From positions 1-48,267 of the forward strand of contig CABXGK010000002.1 of NCBI GenBank assembly GCA_902511735.1: 48,267 nucleotides of DNA, in the 5' to 3' direction. The position numbers and the translations under genes are program-made. The notes beneath the pieces were generated by a model, which was not told where the DNA came from, did not search any database, and saw nothing but the letters and a program-made list of their open reading frames with translations. Positions 1-9,358 of the stretch are shown here, one piece after another (the stretch's first letter is position 1; every line of letters begins with the position of its first letter). The DNA comes from an uncultured marine group I thaumarchaeote (GTDB lineage Archaea > Thermoproteota > Nitrososphaeria > Nitrososphaerales > Nitrosopumilaceae).

Positions 1-964
1 ATTGCTGTCTTTTACTCCTCTGACATTTGCAAATGCTGAAGTTTTTCAGGAAAGATTAGAAGGCACATTGGATATCTATACCAACCAATTGGTATTTGCA
101 CCAGGTGAACCAATATTCATTCATGGTCAAGCCATGCCAAAAGAACCTATCATTATCCGATTGTTTACACCTGATGATACAATTGCAGAATTCGAACAAT
201 TGATGACAAATGATAATGGATCTTTTCACCACTTTCTTATGGAATGGGATGAACCAACAACAAATCTCCCATTTGGAACATACATCCTAGAGGTTATCTC
301 TAATCAACAGGGTGGAATATCAAAAAGTATTGAAGTAAAATTCACAAACATTTCTGAATATGTTCAAGTACCAGTAGAAAGAAGTGTTAACACAATTGTA
401 TTTACACCCGAAACTGCTGCTGTAAGTAGGGACTTTCGTGTGTTTGTTCAAACATCAAGTGATGGTCTCTTAATTGGCAATGACCCAAATCAAATACTTG
501 GTACGTCTCATGTACATCTTCCTAATGGTCAAGTAGAAAATTTAGAAGATGATCTAAAAACATTACATCAAGGATTGTATTATGTAGATTATCTTCCTGC
601 ATTGGAAGGGATATACGTTTTTCATATGGTGACTTTTGATGAAGGAAATATTTCTCATGGTTCTGGTGCAACTAATGTCTTAGCTCAAGATATTAGTGGA
701 ATATCTGCACAAATTTTAGAATTAAATCAAATTTTAGATGAAACAAAAACTGAATTGGCGAATCTGAAAGAAGAAACTTCAACTTTTGGATCATCATTAT
801 CTGATGCAAGTTCAAATTTAGATGAAAGTGTAGTACTAATCTCTAATTCTGTTGGAAATATAGAAGAAGGTTCATCTCAACTTAATGCTTTACTTTTTCC
901 TGTAGTTGCATCAATAGCAATAATTCTAGCATTACAAATTGTAATCATTGCTAGAAGACGATAA
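1..964 (+). CDS. secreted/membrane-anchored hypothetical protein, 5' end outside window (partial)
   Basis: Open frame from the window edge. First residues look like the end of a signal peptide (LTFANA); Ig-like beta-rich ectodomain; coiled-coil segment; C-terminal TM LLFPVVASIAIILALQIVIIARRR. Confidence 0.7.
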   Translation, partial: LLSFTPLTFANAEVFQERLEGTLDIYTNQLVFAPGEPIFIHGQAMPKEPIIIRLFTPDDTIAEFEQLMTNDNGSFHHFLMEWDEPTTNLPFGTYILEVISNQQGGISKSIEVKFTNISEYVQVPVERSVNTIVFTPETAAVSRDFRVFVQTSSDGLLIGNDPNQILGTSHVHLPNGQVENLEDDLKTLHQGLYYVDYLPALEGIYVFHMVTFDEGNISHGSGATNVLAQDISGISAQILELNQILDETKTELANLKEETSTFGSSLSDASSNLDESVVLISNSVGNIEEGSSQLNALLFPVVASIAIILALQIVIIARRR

Positions 965-991
965 CCTATAATTATTCATTAAACATCTTTT

Positions 992-3900
992 TTGATGATG
1001 ATGAAATTAGTACTTGTGCTATTTCTTCTAATATTAGTACCTCCATTAATCTCTGAATCATATTCTTATTTTGATGGAGATATGATTAATCATAATTTTG
1101 GAAATAAGAATTATGATCTCATTGAATCAAAAATAATTAAATTCAATGAATCTTCAAATGAACAACAAGTAAAACGTTATCTGATATTTGGAACAGGTTC
1201 TATATCTGAAATTAGTAATTTTGTAAATTCATCATATTCTATATCATCATCAAATGGATTTTTTTCAATTATAACAATCCCTGAAAGTACTCTATCTGTT
1301 TTTCAATCAAAAGGATTTCACATCATTGAAGATTTTCAATTAGATTTTCATTCAAAATACATCTCAAAAAATAATATTAGTAAAACATCTACAATCGGAA
1401 ACATTGCAAATTCTGAACGTGTACATGATCTTTATAATGTAACTGGAAAAGATGTCACAATCGCTATAATTGATACAGGTGTTGATTTTTCAAATCCTGA
1501 TATGCAACATGCATTAGCGCGTAATAACGATAATTTACCTATAATGTTAGATCCTGATGGACAAGGATTAATCCTAACAAATGCTACTTTTGCAGCAAAT
1601 ATTGACAAGTATGGAACAATCAAAAATTTTACAAAATCTTCGTTTCATAACACAACTTCTGATATTTATGTAAAACCTAGAGATGGTGGTGTATTTTTGA
1701 ACATTGAACAAAATGGTGATGGAACTAGTTTGTTGGTATACAACTCCATGTTCCCTATGTTTGGTTCTTCTCCACTACTGAATGGAACATTAAATGATGA
1801 TATGAAAATTGGAAATGATAAACATGATTACATCGAATCAAAAAGTGGAATTTATCATCTAGGTGTTATGTATCAAGGTATTCCTAGCCAACCACAAGTT
1901 GTACCTGTTTTGGTTGTTGATTCAAAGGAATCTGGTTATTATGATACAATTATTCCTGATATGTCTACTTCTTGGCAGGACTTTACAAAAAATTCTGTTG
2001 ATAAGAAAATAGATTTTGATTTTGATTTTACTGATGACACTCATCATGTAATAGGTGACGGAAATGAATTTCTAATTTATGACTACAATGATGATGGTGA
2101 ATTTGATTATAGTGCAGGTACTCTTGGTGCTCAAATTTTAGATATCTATGGAGTTATTGATAATAAATCTGAAATTGATGAAAATTTTGGTGCAATAAAT
2201 GGAACATTACTTCCTCCAATAAATCGAAATGGTGAATTTTTTGGTGTAATGACTGATGTTCAGGGTCATGGAACTGGAAGTGCAGGTACAATAATTTCAA
2301 AAGGTGCTTATGAATATGATATCTATAATGATACAAAAAAATTTAACATTAGAGGCGTTGCACCTGATGCAAAAATAATTCCTGTTAAGGCATTGTGGTT
2401 TGGAGATATACTTTATGCATGGCTTTGGTCTGCGGGATTTGATAATGATGATATAGAATGGAAATTTTCTGGAAATACTAGAGCTGACATAATATCTAAT
2501 AGTTGGGGTGTATCCACATTTCCAAATTTTGAATATGCACCGGGATTTGATTTGTTATCTTTAGTAATGACAACTCTGAGTTTACCTAATTCATTTTCTG
2601 AAGATTATCCTGGTGTGTTAATGATATCTAGTGCTGGAAACTCTGGACATGGTTATGGTACTATTGGATTGCCAAATGCATCTTCTACAGGAATTAGTGT
2701 AGGTGCTACAACAAATAATATTTTTGTTGGATATGGACCCTTCAAAGATGAACCTCGATTTGGAAATTCTACAAAACATTCTGATCATGTAGTTGATTTT
2801 TCAAGTCGGGGCCCAACCTTAATTGGTGATCCAAAACCTGACTTGATGAGTATTGGAGCTTATAGCTTTACTCCTGCATCTGTTACAAAACCATCACAAG
2901 ATTATGATCAAGATCCATTTGGTATGTTTGGAGGAACAAGCATGTCTGCTCCTATCGTATCTGGAGCTGCTGCATTGGTAATACAAGGACTAAATGATAA
3001 TTCAAAATCATTTTCACCTTATGATGTAAAAAATATTCTCATGTCTACTGCAAATGATATGCATAATGATGTATTTACTCAAGGAACCGGAATGGTTGAT
3101 TCACTTGATGCAATTCGTTTAGTTAATGGTGAGGGTGGTGTTTTCAATGTCTATAATACTGATTCTTCAAAAAATCTTGGCCAAATTCTTGACTTACCAT
3201 TAAAAAATCTAAATTATACTTCGATTGGTATGTTGTCTCCTCATATATCATTGGAAAATGTTCCTCAAACAAGCTGGTTTGGTGGAAGATTAAGTCCTGG
3301 AGATGTCACATCTGCATCATTCAAAATAGAAAATCCAACAAATAGCACTTTAACTGTAAAAATATTCCCTGAAAATCTGAAATTAATTGAAAAATTAACC
3401 TATGATGGAATAACTGAACCTCATTTACAGGATTCATATCATAATAAATCTAAAGTATACAGACCAAATTATATTCCAATAGGTAATCTTACATCTTCTG
3501 ATAAAATACAAACAAATTCTTCTAAAATAATGCCTGAAGATTCTTCATTATTGGTACTAAATGCAAATTTCTCTTTTGATAATTTTATGAATCAAACAAA
3601 TCCAATTTATGCGGATGATCTAAAAATATCCTCTTTGTATCTTTATGATTGGAAAGACAAAGATGATGATTCTGAAATAACCAGTGATGAATTGATTCTG
3701 GTGAATAGAGGTGGTTCTTGGGGAACTGTACAAGAATTACGTGTTTCAGAACCAACAGAACATTTTGAAAACCAACCAATTATTGGAATTTATCCTGTTC
3801 CTGAACGATATTCTTTCTGGGGAGGCTCAATTAAAGAAAATGCAACATCATTTGATTATACATTATCTGCAAGTTATTTCAAAAAAGATATTTGGAATGA

Positions 3901-5239
3901 TGTGACTTTAGATAAAGAAATAATCTCAATCCCACCAAAACAAGCACTTGATGTTAATGTAAAAATCCAAACTCAAAAAGAACAAACAACTGGTATCTAT
4001 GATGGTTTCATAAAGTTTGAAGGTGAACACCATACAGTAAACGTTCCAGTTTCGTATGTTATAGTAGAAAAAGTTCAAAAAGATATTCCATTTACATTAA
4101 TTGGAAAAAATAATGATGATGTAAATTTTGATAATGAATATGTAAAAGGTGCTTTTGATATGACCAATCGCTATATGGCTGGAGATTGGAGACAATATTA
4201 TCTTGACGTACAAGATAATACAATTAACAATGCATCGATAGAACTTTCATGGAAAAATGAAAATACAAATTTTTCTGCATTTGTACTAGACCCTCAAGGT
4301 AAAATTATCTCTACAAACATGCCAACTGGCGTATTTGGTCACTTTATGAATTGGGCATCATTAGATTGGCTTGGAAGTTCTCCATTTAGTCAAGGTGGAG
4401 GATTCTTCCCTGTAAAAAATAAAGATAACACTTCAACTTTGATATTTGCACCGATTAATCAAACTGGAACTCATTCGTTATTAATTCACTCAACTTTGTT
4501 TGAAGGAAAAAATATCACAGAACCAATTACACTTGTTGCAAAATTTTCAACATTAACTTCTGATAATAGTCCTCCTAAAATAATTCTTGAATCAAATGAT
4601 TTTCTAAAATCTGATGACATAATTGTGCCAGAAATCATAGAAGATAATCTTGCTAGTGTAACTTATACATTGGATGGAAACTTAATACAACTAAATACTA
4701 CTGGTCTTAATACTAATACCCTAAGTGATGGCAAACACTCTCTTACAATAAATGCAATTGATAAATTTGGTTTGACAAATTCAAAAATATTTAATTTTAT
4801 TGTGGACTCACAATCTCCAACTCTTGAACTACAATCAAAAAATAATACTGTAGTCTCAAAACGATTGGATATTCAAGTATCTATTTCTGATCAGAATATT
4901 CCAGAATCAAATTATCTCTCATTTCTTTTACCTAATGGTGAACGTATAGTTGATCAAAAATCATATTCATTTAATGTTAGTGATTTTGATGAAGGTGAAT
5001 ATTTAATTGAAATATCTACACAAGATATGGCTAAAAATAACGTATTATCAAAACTAATCTTTGAAGTTGATCATTCTGTAGTTGATCCACCAAAAACTTC
5101 ATTTTCAACAATTTCTCCTGAAATCATAGAAAGTGATGAAAATTATCTATTGATAATTATTGTTGCATTAATTGCTATTGTGATCGTTTCAGTTTTAGTA
5201 ATTTTAAAACAAAAATCAAAAACTCCTCAAATAAACTGA
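992..5239 (+). CDS. S8 family serine peptidase (subtilisin-like, pyrolysin/TPPII-type spacing), cell-surface anchored
   Basis: Catalytic motifs AIIDTGVD (D161), GHGTGSAGT (H426), SSAGNSG, GGTSMSAP (S650); N-terminal signal sequence; C-terminal TM IIIVALIAIVIVSVLVIL. Start ambiguous among TTG992 and ATG995/998/1001. Confidence 0.92.
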   Translation: MMMMKLVLVLFLLILVPPLISESYSYFDGDMINHNFGNKNYDLIESKIIKFNESSNEQQVKRYLIFGTGSISEISNFVNSSYSISSSNGFFSIITIPESTLSVFQSKGFHIIEDFQLDFHSKYISKNNISKTSTIGNIANSERVHDLYNVTGKDVTIAIIDTGVDFSNPDMQHALARNNDNLPIMLDPDGQGLILTNATFAANIDKYGTIKNFTKSSFHNTTSDIYVKPRDGGVFLNIEQNGDGTSLLVYNSMFPMFGSSPLLNGTLNDDMKIGNDKHDYIESKSGIYHLGVMYQGIPSQPQVVPVLVVDSKESGYYDTIIPDMSTSWQDFTKNSVDKKIDFDFDFTDDTHHVIGDGNEFLIYDYNDDGEFDYSAGTLGAQILDIYGVIDNKSEIDENFGAINGTLLPPINRNGEFFGVMTDVQGHGTGSAGTIISKGAYEYDIYNDTKKFNIRGVAPDAKIIPVKALWFGDILYAWLWSAGFDNDDIEWKFSGNTRADIISNSWGVSTFPNFEYAPGFDLLSLVMTTLSLPNSFSEDYPGVLMISSAGNSGHGYGTIGLPNASSTGISVGATTNNIFVGYGPFKDEPRFGNSTKHSDHVVDFSSRGPTLIGDPKPDLMSIGAYSFTPASVTKPSQDYDQDPFGMFGGTSMSAPIVSGAAALVIQGLNDNSKSFSPYDVKNILMSTANDMHNDVFTQGTGMVDSLDAIRLVNGEGGVFNVYNTDSSKNLGQILDLPLKNLNYTSIGMLSPHISLENVPQTSWFGGRLSPGDVTSASFKIENPTNSTLTVKIFPENLKLIEKLTYDGITEPHLQDSYHNKSKVYRPNYIPIGNLTSSDKIQTNSSKIMPEDSSLLVLNANFSFDNFMNQTNPIYADDLKISSLYLYDWKDKDDDSEITSDELILVNRGGSWGTVQELRVSEPTEHFENQPIIGIYPVPERYSFWGGSIKENATSFDYTLSASYFKKDIWNDVTLDKEIISIPPKQALDVNVKIQTQKEQTTGIYDGFIKFEGEHHTVNVPVSYVIVEKVQKDIPFTLIGKNNDDVNFDNEYVKGAFDMTNRYMAGDWRQYYLDVQDNTINNASIELSWKNENTNFSAFVLDPQGKIISTNMPTGVFGHFMNWASLDWLGSSPFSQGGGFFPVKNKDNTSTLIFAPINQTGTHSLLIHSTLFEGKNITEPITLVAKFSTLTSDNSPPKIILESNDFLKSDDIIVPEIIEDNLASVTYTLDGNLIQLNTTGLNTNTLSDGKHSLTINAIDKFGLTNSKIFNFIVDSQSPTLELQSKNNTVVSKRLDIQVSISDQNIPESNYLSFLLPNGERIVDQKSYSFNVSDFDEGEYLIEISTQDMAKNNVLSKLIFEVDHSVVDPPKTSFSTISPEIIESDENYLLIIIVALIAIVIVSVLVILKQKSKTPQIN

Positions 5240-5279
5240 AATAAGATTTATAACCAATTCGTCAAGATTTGAACTTAAG

Positions 5280-5882
5280 TTGTCGGCAACATCGGATAAA
5301 AAATCTCTGTCCAGACGGGATTTTCTTAAATTAATGGGTGCTGCTGGTACCGGTCTTGCCTTTGCACCATTTGTTCCTTGGGGAACTTTTCTTCCAAATC
5401 CATCATCTGCTGCAGCTGAAAAAGTACCTGTTATTTTACCTGATGGTTCTCAAGCAAATGCTTTTACTTTTCCTGTTAATCATGCTGAAGTTATCACTTA
5501 TCCGCAAACAGGTGATGCTGTACTTGATGAAGAAGCATTTAGAAAATGGCAATTCATTAGACTTCCAGAAAAATTTGGCGGTGAAAAAAATCATGTATCA
5601 TCGTTTAGAGCTTATAGTATGATTTGTTTACATCTGTGGTGTGTATGGAAGTACTGGCCACAAGAAGGACGTATGAGAGGCGAATGTCCATGTCATGGAA
5701 GTATGTATGACCCTGTTACTGGTACTGCATTTGCAGGACCTGCATCATTACAAGCACCACCATCTAACACACTTCCTGAATTAAATTTTGAATCTGACGC
5801 TGAAGGTAATTTATTTGTCACACCACCAACATGGGGACCAAACAAAAATGGAGTAGTAGGATATGGCCGTTTCCCTAAATAG
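5280..5882 (+). CDS. Rieske 2Fe-2S protein with Tat signal
   Basis: SRRDFLKLMG twin-arginine signal; CLHLWC...CPCHGS Rieske ligands; precedes cytochrome b. Confidence 0.93.
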   Translation: MSATSDKKSLSRRDFLKLMGAAGTGLAFAPFVPWGTFLPNPSSAAAEKVPVILPDGSQANAFTFPVNHAEVITYPQTGDAVLDEEAFRKWQFIRLPEKFGGEKNHVSSFRAYSMICLHLWCVWKYWPQEGRMRGECPCHGSMYDPVTGTAFAGPASLQAPPSNTLPELNFESDAEGNLFVTPPTWGPNKNGVVGYGRFPK

Positions 5883-7482
5883 ACACAACGGCACTCTTGC
5901 CTTTATCTATTGGATATGGGATGGTCTTGATAGAACTATATTCACTGCAATAAAATTCTCATTCCCTGCAAGATTTGTAAGTCCGTTTGGATTTTTGGGA
6001 ATGCTTACGTTCATCACTTTTATTATTCTTGGTGTATCTGGTGCGTTACTCATGTTCTATTATGAACCAATTCTTGATAGAGCGTGGGATAGTGTAGAGT
6101 TTATCAACAATGAAGTTCCATTTGGATTTCACATTCGTAACATACACTATCATGGTTCAAATGCAATGGTAATGCTTGCATTACTTCATATGTATTACCA
6201 ATACTTTAGTGGACGTTATAAAATTAGAAACGAAATTTTGTGGGTTACAGGTGTTATATTAGGAACTGTCACAATCCTTGAAGCATTTACTGGTTATGAT
6301 ATTATCTTTAGTGAACGTGCAGAATTAGCAATTAGTATTGCGGCGTCGCTGACAAATGCTATACCGATTGCAGGGCCGACTATTCGAGATGCAGCGTTTG
6401 GAAGTGGATTCCATGACTTTGTACTGAGATTCTACACACAACATGTGTTTGTTTTACCAGTAGTAATGCTTGGATTAATGGCAGTTCACTTCCCAAGATT
6501 CTTAGTATTTGATGTACCAATGGTAATGGCAATTGGAGGTGCAATTCTAATTACTGGTGGTGTATTCCCTGTTGATTTAGGATTCAAATTCCAACCGACG
6601 GTACCGCCTGGTATTACTGTACCTGAATGGTATCTCACAGGACTTTACGCGTTCCTGCGGACGCAATATGATAAATTTGTCACTGGTGTCTTATGGCCTG
6701 GACTTTTCATAGCGGCTATTGCGCTTGTTCCATTCCTTGATAGATACAAAAAATTCTCATGGAAGGATAGACCTTGGGTTACAGCATTTGGTATAGTTGG
6801 ACTTGCTCAAATATTGGTAACAACATACTGGGGATTCTATATTCCTACTGACTCAACTCTACCTCTAGTAGAAAGACTCGTAATTGATCCAATCAATCTC
6901 TACGTGGTAATGATATTGCTAATTCCATTGGGAATTGGATTTAGCTATATGATGATTCATTTAGCTAAAGAGGCTGAAAGAAAATCCAAACTTGCAAAAG
7001 ACAAGGGTCCCAAGAATGTAGCCCAAATTCAATTCTCTGAAAAATGGATTAACTGGATTATTGTTGCATTGATTGCATTCCAAGTGTTCTTGAATCTAGC
7101 AGCATACAACGCTGCACTAAGTGGTATGAATAACATGTCTCTATTCTTTGCAGGCCTAATCTTGATAGTCTTTGCAGGACTGTTCCATGTCTATAGATAT
7201 GCTATGGCTCAAGCAAAAACTACGCCTCCTCCACCTGGTGCAAAAATTAGGGCAACAAAATCTATGATTGGAACTCAGAAGGAATTATCTGATGATAATA
7301 ACTCCTCATCTAGTTCAGATACTATTGATGCTGATGGACATGAAGAAGTTAAAAAAATAGAAACCACAGAAAATCCAAATTCAAGTACTACCCCTGATGC
7401 TCCTGAAATAAAGGCAAACAACGCTGACTTGGGTTTGAAAAAAGACACAGATATTGGCATGTCAGATCTCAAGAAACCATAA
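5863..7482 (+). CDS. cytochrome b/b6 with C-terminal subunit-IV-like region and disordered acidic tail
   Basis: Multiple TM helices, His pairs (HIRNIHYHGSN, QHVFVLPVVMLGLMAVHF), PEWY Qo motif (VPEWYLTGLYAFLRT); overlaps the Rieske stop by 20 nt. Confidence 0.93.
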   Translation: MAVSLNRHNGTLAFIYWIWDGLDRTIFTAIKFSFPARFVSPFGFLGMLTFITFIILGVSGALLMFYYEPILDRAWDSVEFINNEVPFGFHIRNIHYHGSNAMVMLALLHMYYQYFSGRYKIRNEILWVTGVILGTVTILEAFTGYDIIFSERAELAISIAASLTNAIPIAGPTIRDAAFGSGFHDFVLRFYTQHVFVLPVVMLGLMAVHFPRFLVFDVPMVMAIGGAILITGGVFPVDLGFKFQPTVPPGITVPEWYLTGLYAFLRTQYDKFVTGVLWPGLFIAAIALVPFLDRYKKFSWKDRPWVTAFGIVGLAQILVTTYWGFYIPTDSTLPLVERLVIDPINLYVVMILLIPLGIGFSYMMIHLAKEAERKSKLAKDKGPKNVAQIQFSEKWINWIIVALIAFQVFLNLAAYNAALSGMNNMSLFFAGLILIVFAGLFHVYRYAMAQAKTTPPPPGAKIRATKSMIGTQKELSDDNNSSSSSDTIDADGHEEVKKIETTENPNSSTTPDAPEIKANNADLGLKKDTDIGMSDLKKP

Positions 7483-7526
7483 AAACTGACTAAGCTTTAT
7501 AAGACTTCTAGAAATCAAGCTAGCTA

Positions 7527-8024
7527 TTGAGTGCAACTGAAATTAAATCTAGTCATGCTTATGGAGTTGGAATTTTAGTAGTAATTGTTGCATTAGGTGT
7601 GACAATAACTTGGTACACTAGTTTTTGGTTGCCTGAAGAAAACCAAAAAGTTTTCGTAGATGAACATATCTTGCATCCAGATGGAGAAACAATTGTAAAC
7701 ATCATTATGGGTTCTTCAAGTCCTGATCAAAAAGACAATTACATGCCAAAATTAATCCAAGTACAATTAACAATTGATAATCGTGTAATATGGAAAAATA
7801 TTGATGAAACACCACATACTGTAACTCCAGATAGTCATGACCGTGATGAAATTACTGATCCATACAGTGGTGAATTTGGATCATCAGGAGTATTACTTCC
7901 AGGTGAAGAGTACGAGTTTTTGTTTACTGATGCACCACCAAACGGTGCTAAAGTAATTCCTTATCATTGTGATCCACATCCATGGATGGTAGGAACAGTT
8001 GAAATTACTAAATCAAGATTCTAG
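7527..8024 (+). CDS. plastocyanin/cupredoxin-domain (type 1 blue copper) membrane-anchored protein
   Basis: N-terminal TM; Cu ligands HTVTPD ... YHCDPHPWM (C-x2-H-x2-M). Confidence 0.92.
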   Translation: MSATEIKSSHAYGVGILVVIVALGVTITWYTSFWLPEENQKVFVDEHILHPDGETIVNIIMGSSSPDQKDNYMPKLIQVQLTIDNRVIWKNIDETPHTVTPDSHDRDEITDPYSGEFGSSGVLLPGEEYEFLFTDAPPNGAKVIPYHCDPHPWMVGTVEITKSRF

Positions 8025-8371
8025 GCAGAATAATTAGCAAAGAGTTGAGCATTTTCTACTTCTTTATGTTGTTGAATAATTGATGCACGAAATTTTACAT
8101 CATGTTCTTCAGTTGGTTCAAATTCAATTGTTGCGATAAAATCAACTTTGTTATCTGGTATTGCTTTTTTGTTAACAAATAATCTTGAAACATTTTGTGT
8201 AATTTTTTTTCCATTATACTCTCTCCATACAACTAATTCATTTGAACCAAGAATCTGCGTATTTATGACTACGCCGTCATAAAGTCCTGAATAGTTTACT
8301 GTAATGTGTCCAACTATCTCTTGATGTGGTTTTATATCCATACTTTCTAATTTAATCTCAATTTCACTCAA
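8021..8371 (-). CDS. conserved hypothetical protein, possible arrestin-like beta-sandwich
   Basis: 116-aa clean ORF; convergent with the cupredoxin gene, sharing a CTAG stop overlap. Confidence 0.7.
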   Translation of the reverse strand: MSEIEIKLESMDIKPHQEIVGHITVNYSGLYDGVVINTQILGSNELVVWREYNGKKITQNVSRLFVNKKAIPDNKVDFIATIEFEPTEEHDVKFRASIIQQHKEVENAQLFANYSA

Positions 8372-8410
8372 TAATTGTTTGAAAATTCATTGAAAATAAA
8401 AACTTTAGAG

Positions 8411-8485
8411 CGCGCGGGGAGGGCTTCGATCCCTCGACCATCGGATTAGAAGTCCGACACTCTATCCATGCTGAGCTACCCGCAC
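8411..8485 (-). tRNA. tRNA-Arg (anticodon TCT)
   Basis: Folded by eye on the minus strand: acceptor GTGCGGG/CCCGCGC, anticodon arm TCGGA-CTTCTAA-TCCGA, T-arm GAGGG-ATCGAAG-CCCTC, discriminator G, no CCA. Confidence 0.95.
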
Positions 8486-8517
8486 AAAAACTTGCCAGCA
8501 GATTGCAATATTAATCG

Positions 8518-9357
8518 TTATCCTAACCATTTCTTATCAAAATTATCTCTTTCATTTTTGAATAAAAATTGTTGTCCATATCCTGCATATTTTCCAAAAT
8601 GATCAACTATTTTATCATGTAAATCATCATATGTCTTCTCTGTAATTGTTTTGGTTGTTATTTGAAATTCTTTTGAATAATATTTTTGTAATATACGCAA
8701 TACCCATCTATCTAATGGAACTGCTTCTAATTTATCAAGTGAAAATAATAATATACAATCTGCAACTTTTTTACCTATTCCAAAAACCTGACATAAACTA
8801 TCTCTTGCTTCCTGATAATCTAATTTTTTAAGGGATGAAAAATTTATCATTCCTTTATCTACTGCAATTGATGCTTTTTTGACATACTTTGTTCTATAGC
8901 CTAATCCACATTTTGCAATATCTGTGATTGACGCATTAGCAAGTTTCTCTGGTTTAGGAAATAAGAAAAACTCCATACCATCGATCATTTTTCTTTCACC
9001 AAATCTCTGAGATAATTTTTGAAGTCTAGTTTGAATATTTGGAATATTTGAATTCGATGATACAATAAATGAAATATAACATTGAAATGGATCTTGTCTC
9101 AAAATTCTCATTCCCGGAAAATTACTAATTGCTTTTTTCATCACATTATCTTTTGATAATTGTTTTTTGATTTTTTGAAAATCATCATCATATCTAAAAA
9201 AATTATGAATTTCTTTAGATTTCACATCTAATTTATCTTCTAATATTAGCGTCTTTTTTCCATTAATTCCATACCATTTTGAATTAATTTTTTTCCAGAG
9301 GAATACCTGTCCACTGTTTATGGTGTCTTCAATATTTGTCTCAAAATTATCTTTCAA
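8518..9357 (-). CDS. 8-oxoguanine DNA glycosylase / N-glycosylase-DNA lyase (OGG1 family, HhH-GPD)
   Basis: N-terminal OGG-like segment (INSGQVFLWKK), HhH-GPD: LCQVFGIGKKVADCILLFSLDKLEAVPLDRWVLR. Confidence 0.88.
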   Translation of the reverse strand: MKDNFETNIEDTINSGQVFLWKKINSKWYGINGKKTLILEDKLDVKSKEIHNFFRYDDDFQKIKKQLSKDNVMKKAISNFPGMRILRQDPFQCYISFIVSSNSNIPNIQTRLQKLSQRFGERKMIDGMEFFLFPKPEKLANASITDIAKCGLGYRTKYVKKASIAVDKGMINFSSLKKLDYQEARDSLCQVFGIGKKVADCILLFSLDKLEAVPLDRWVLRILQKYYSKEFQITTKTITEKTYDDLHDKIVDHFGKYAGYGQQFLFKNERDNFDKKWLG

Positions 9358-9358
9358 T

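Noticed and set aside
2154-2336. His/Leu-rich 60-aa minus ORF inside the subtilase
   Set aside because: Shadow ORF of AT-rich codons; same reasoning applies to 3585..3779, 26892..27239, 37527..37829 and other short internal or antisense ORFs.
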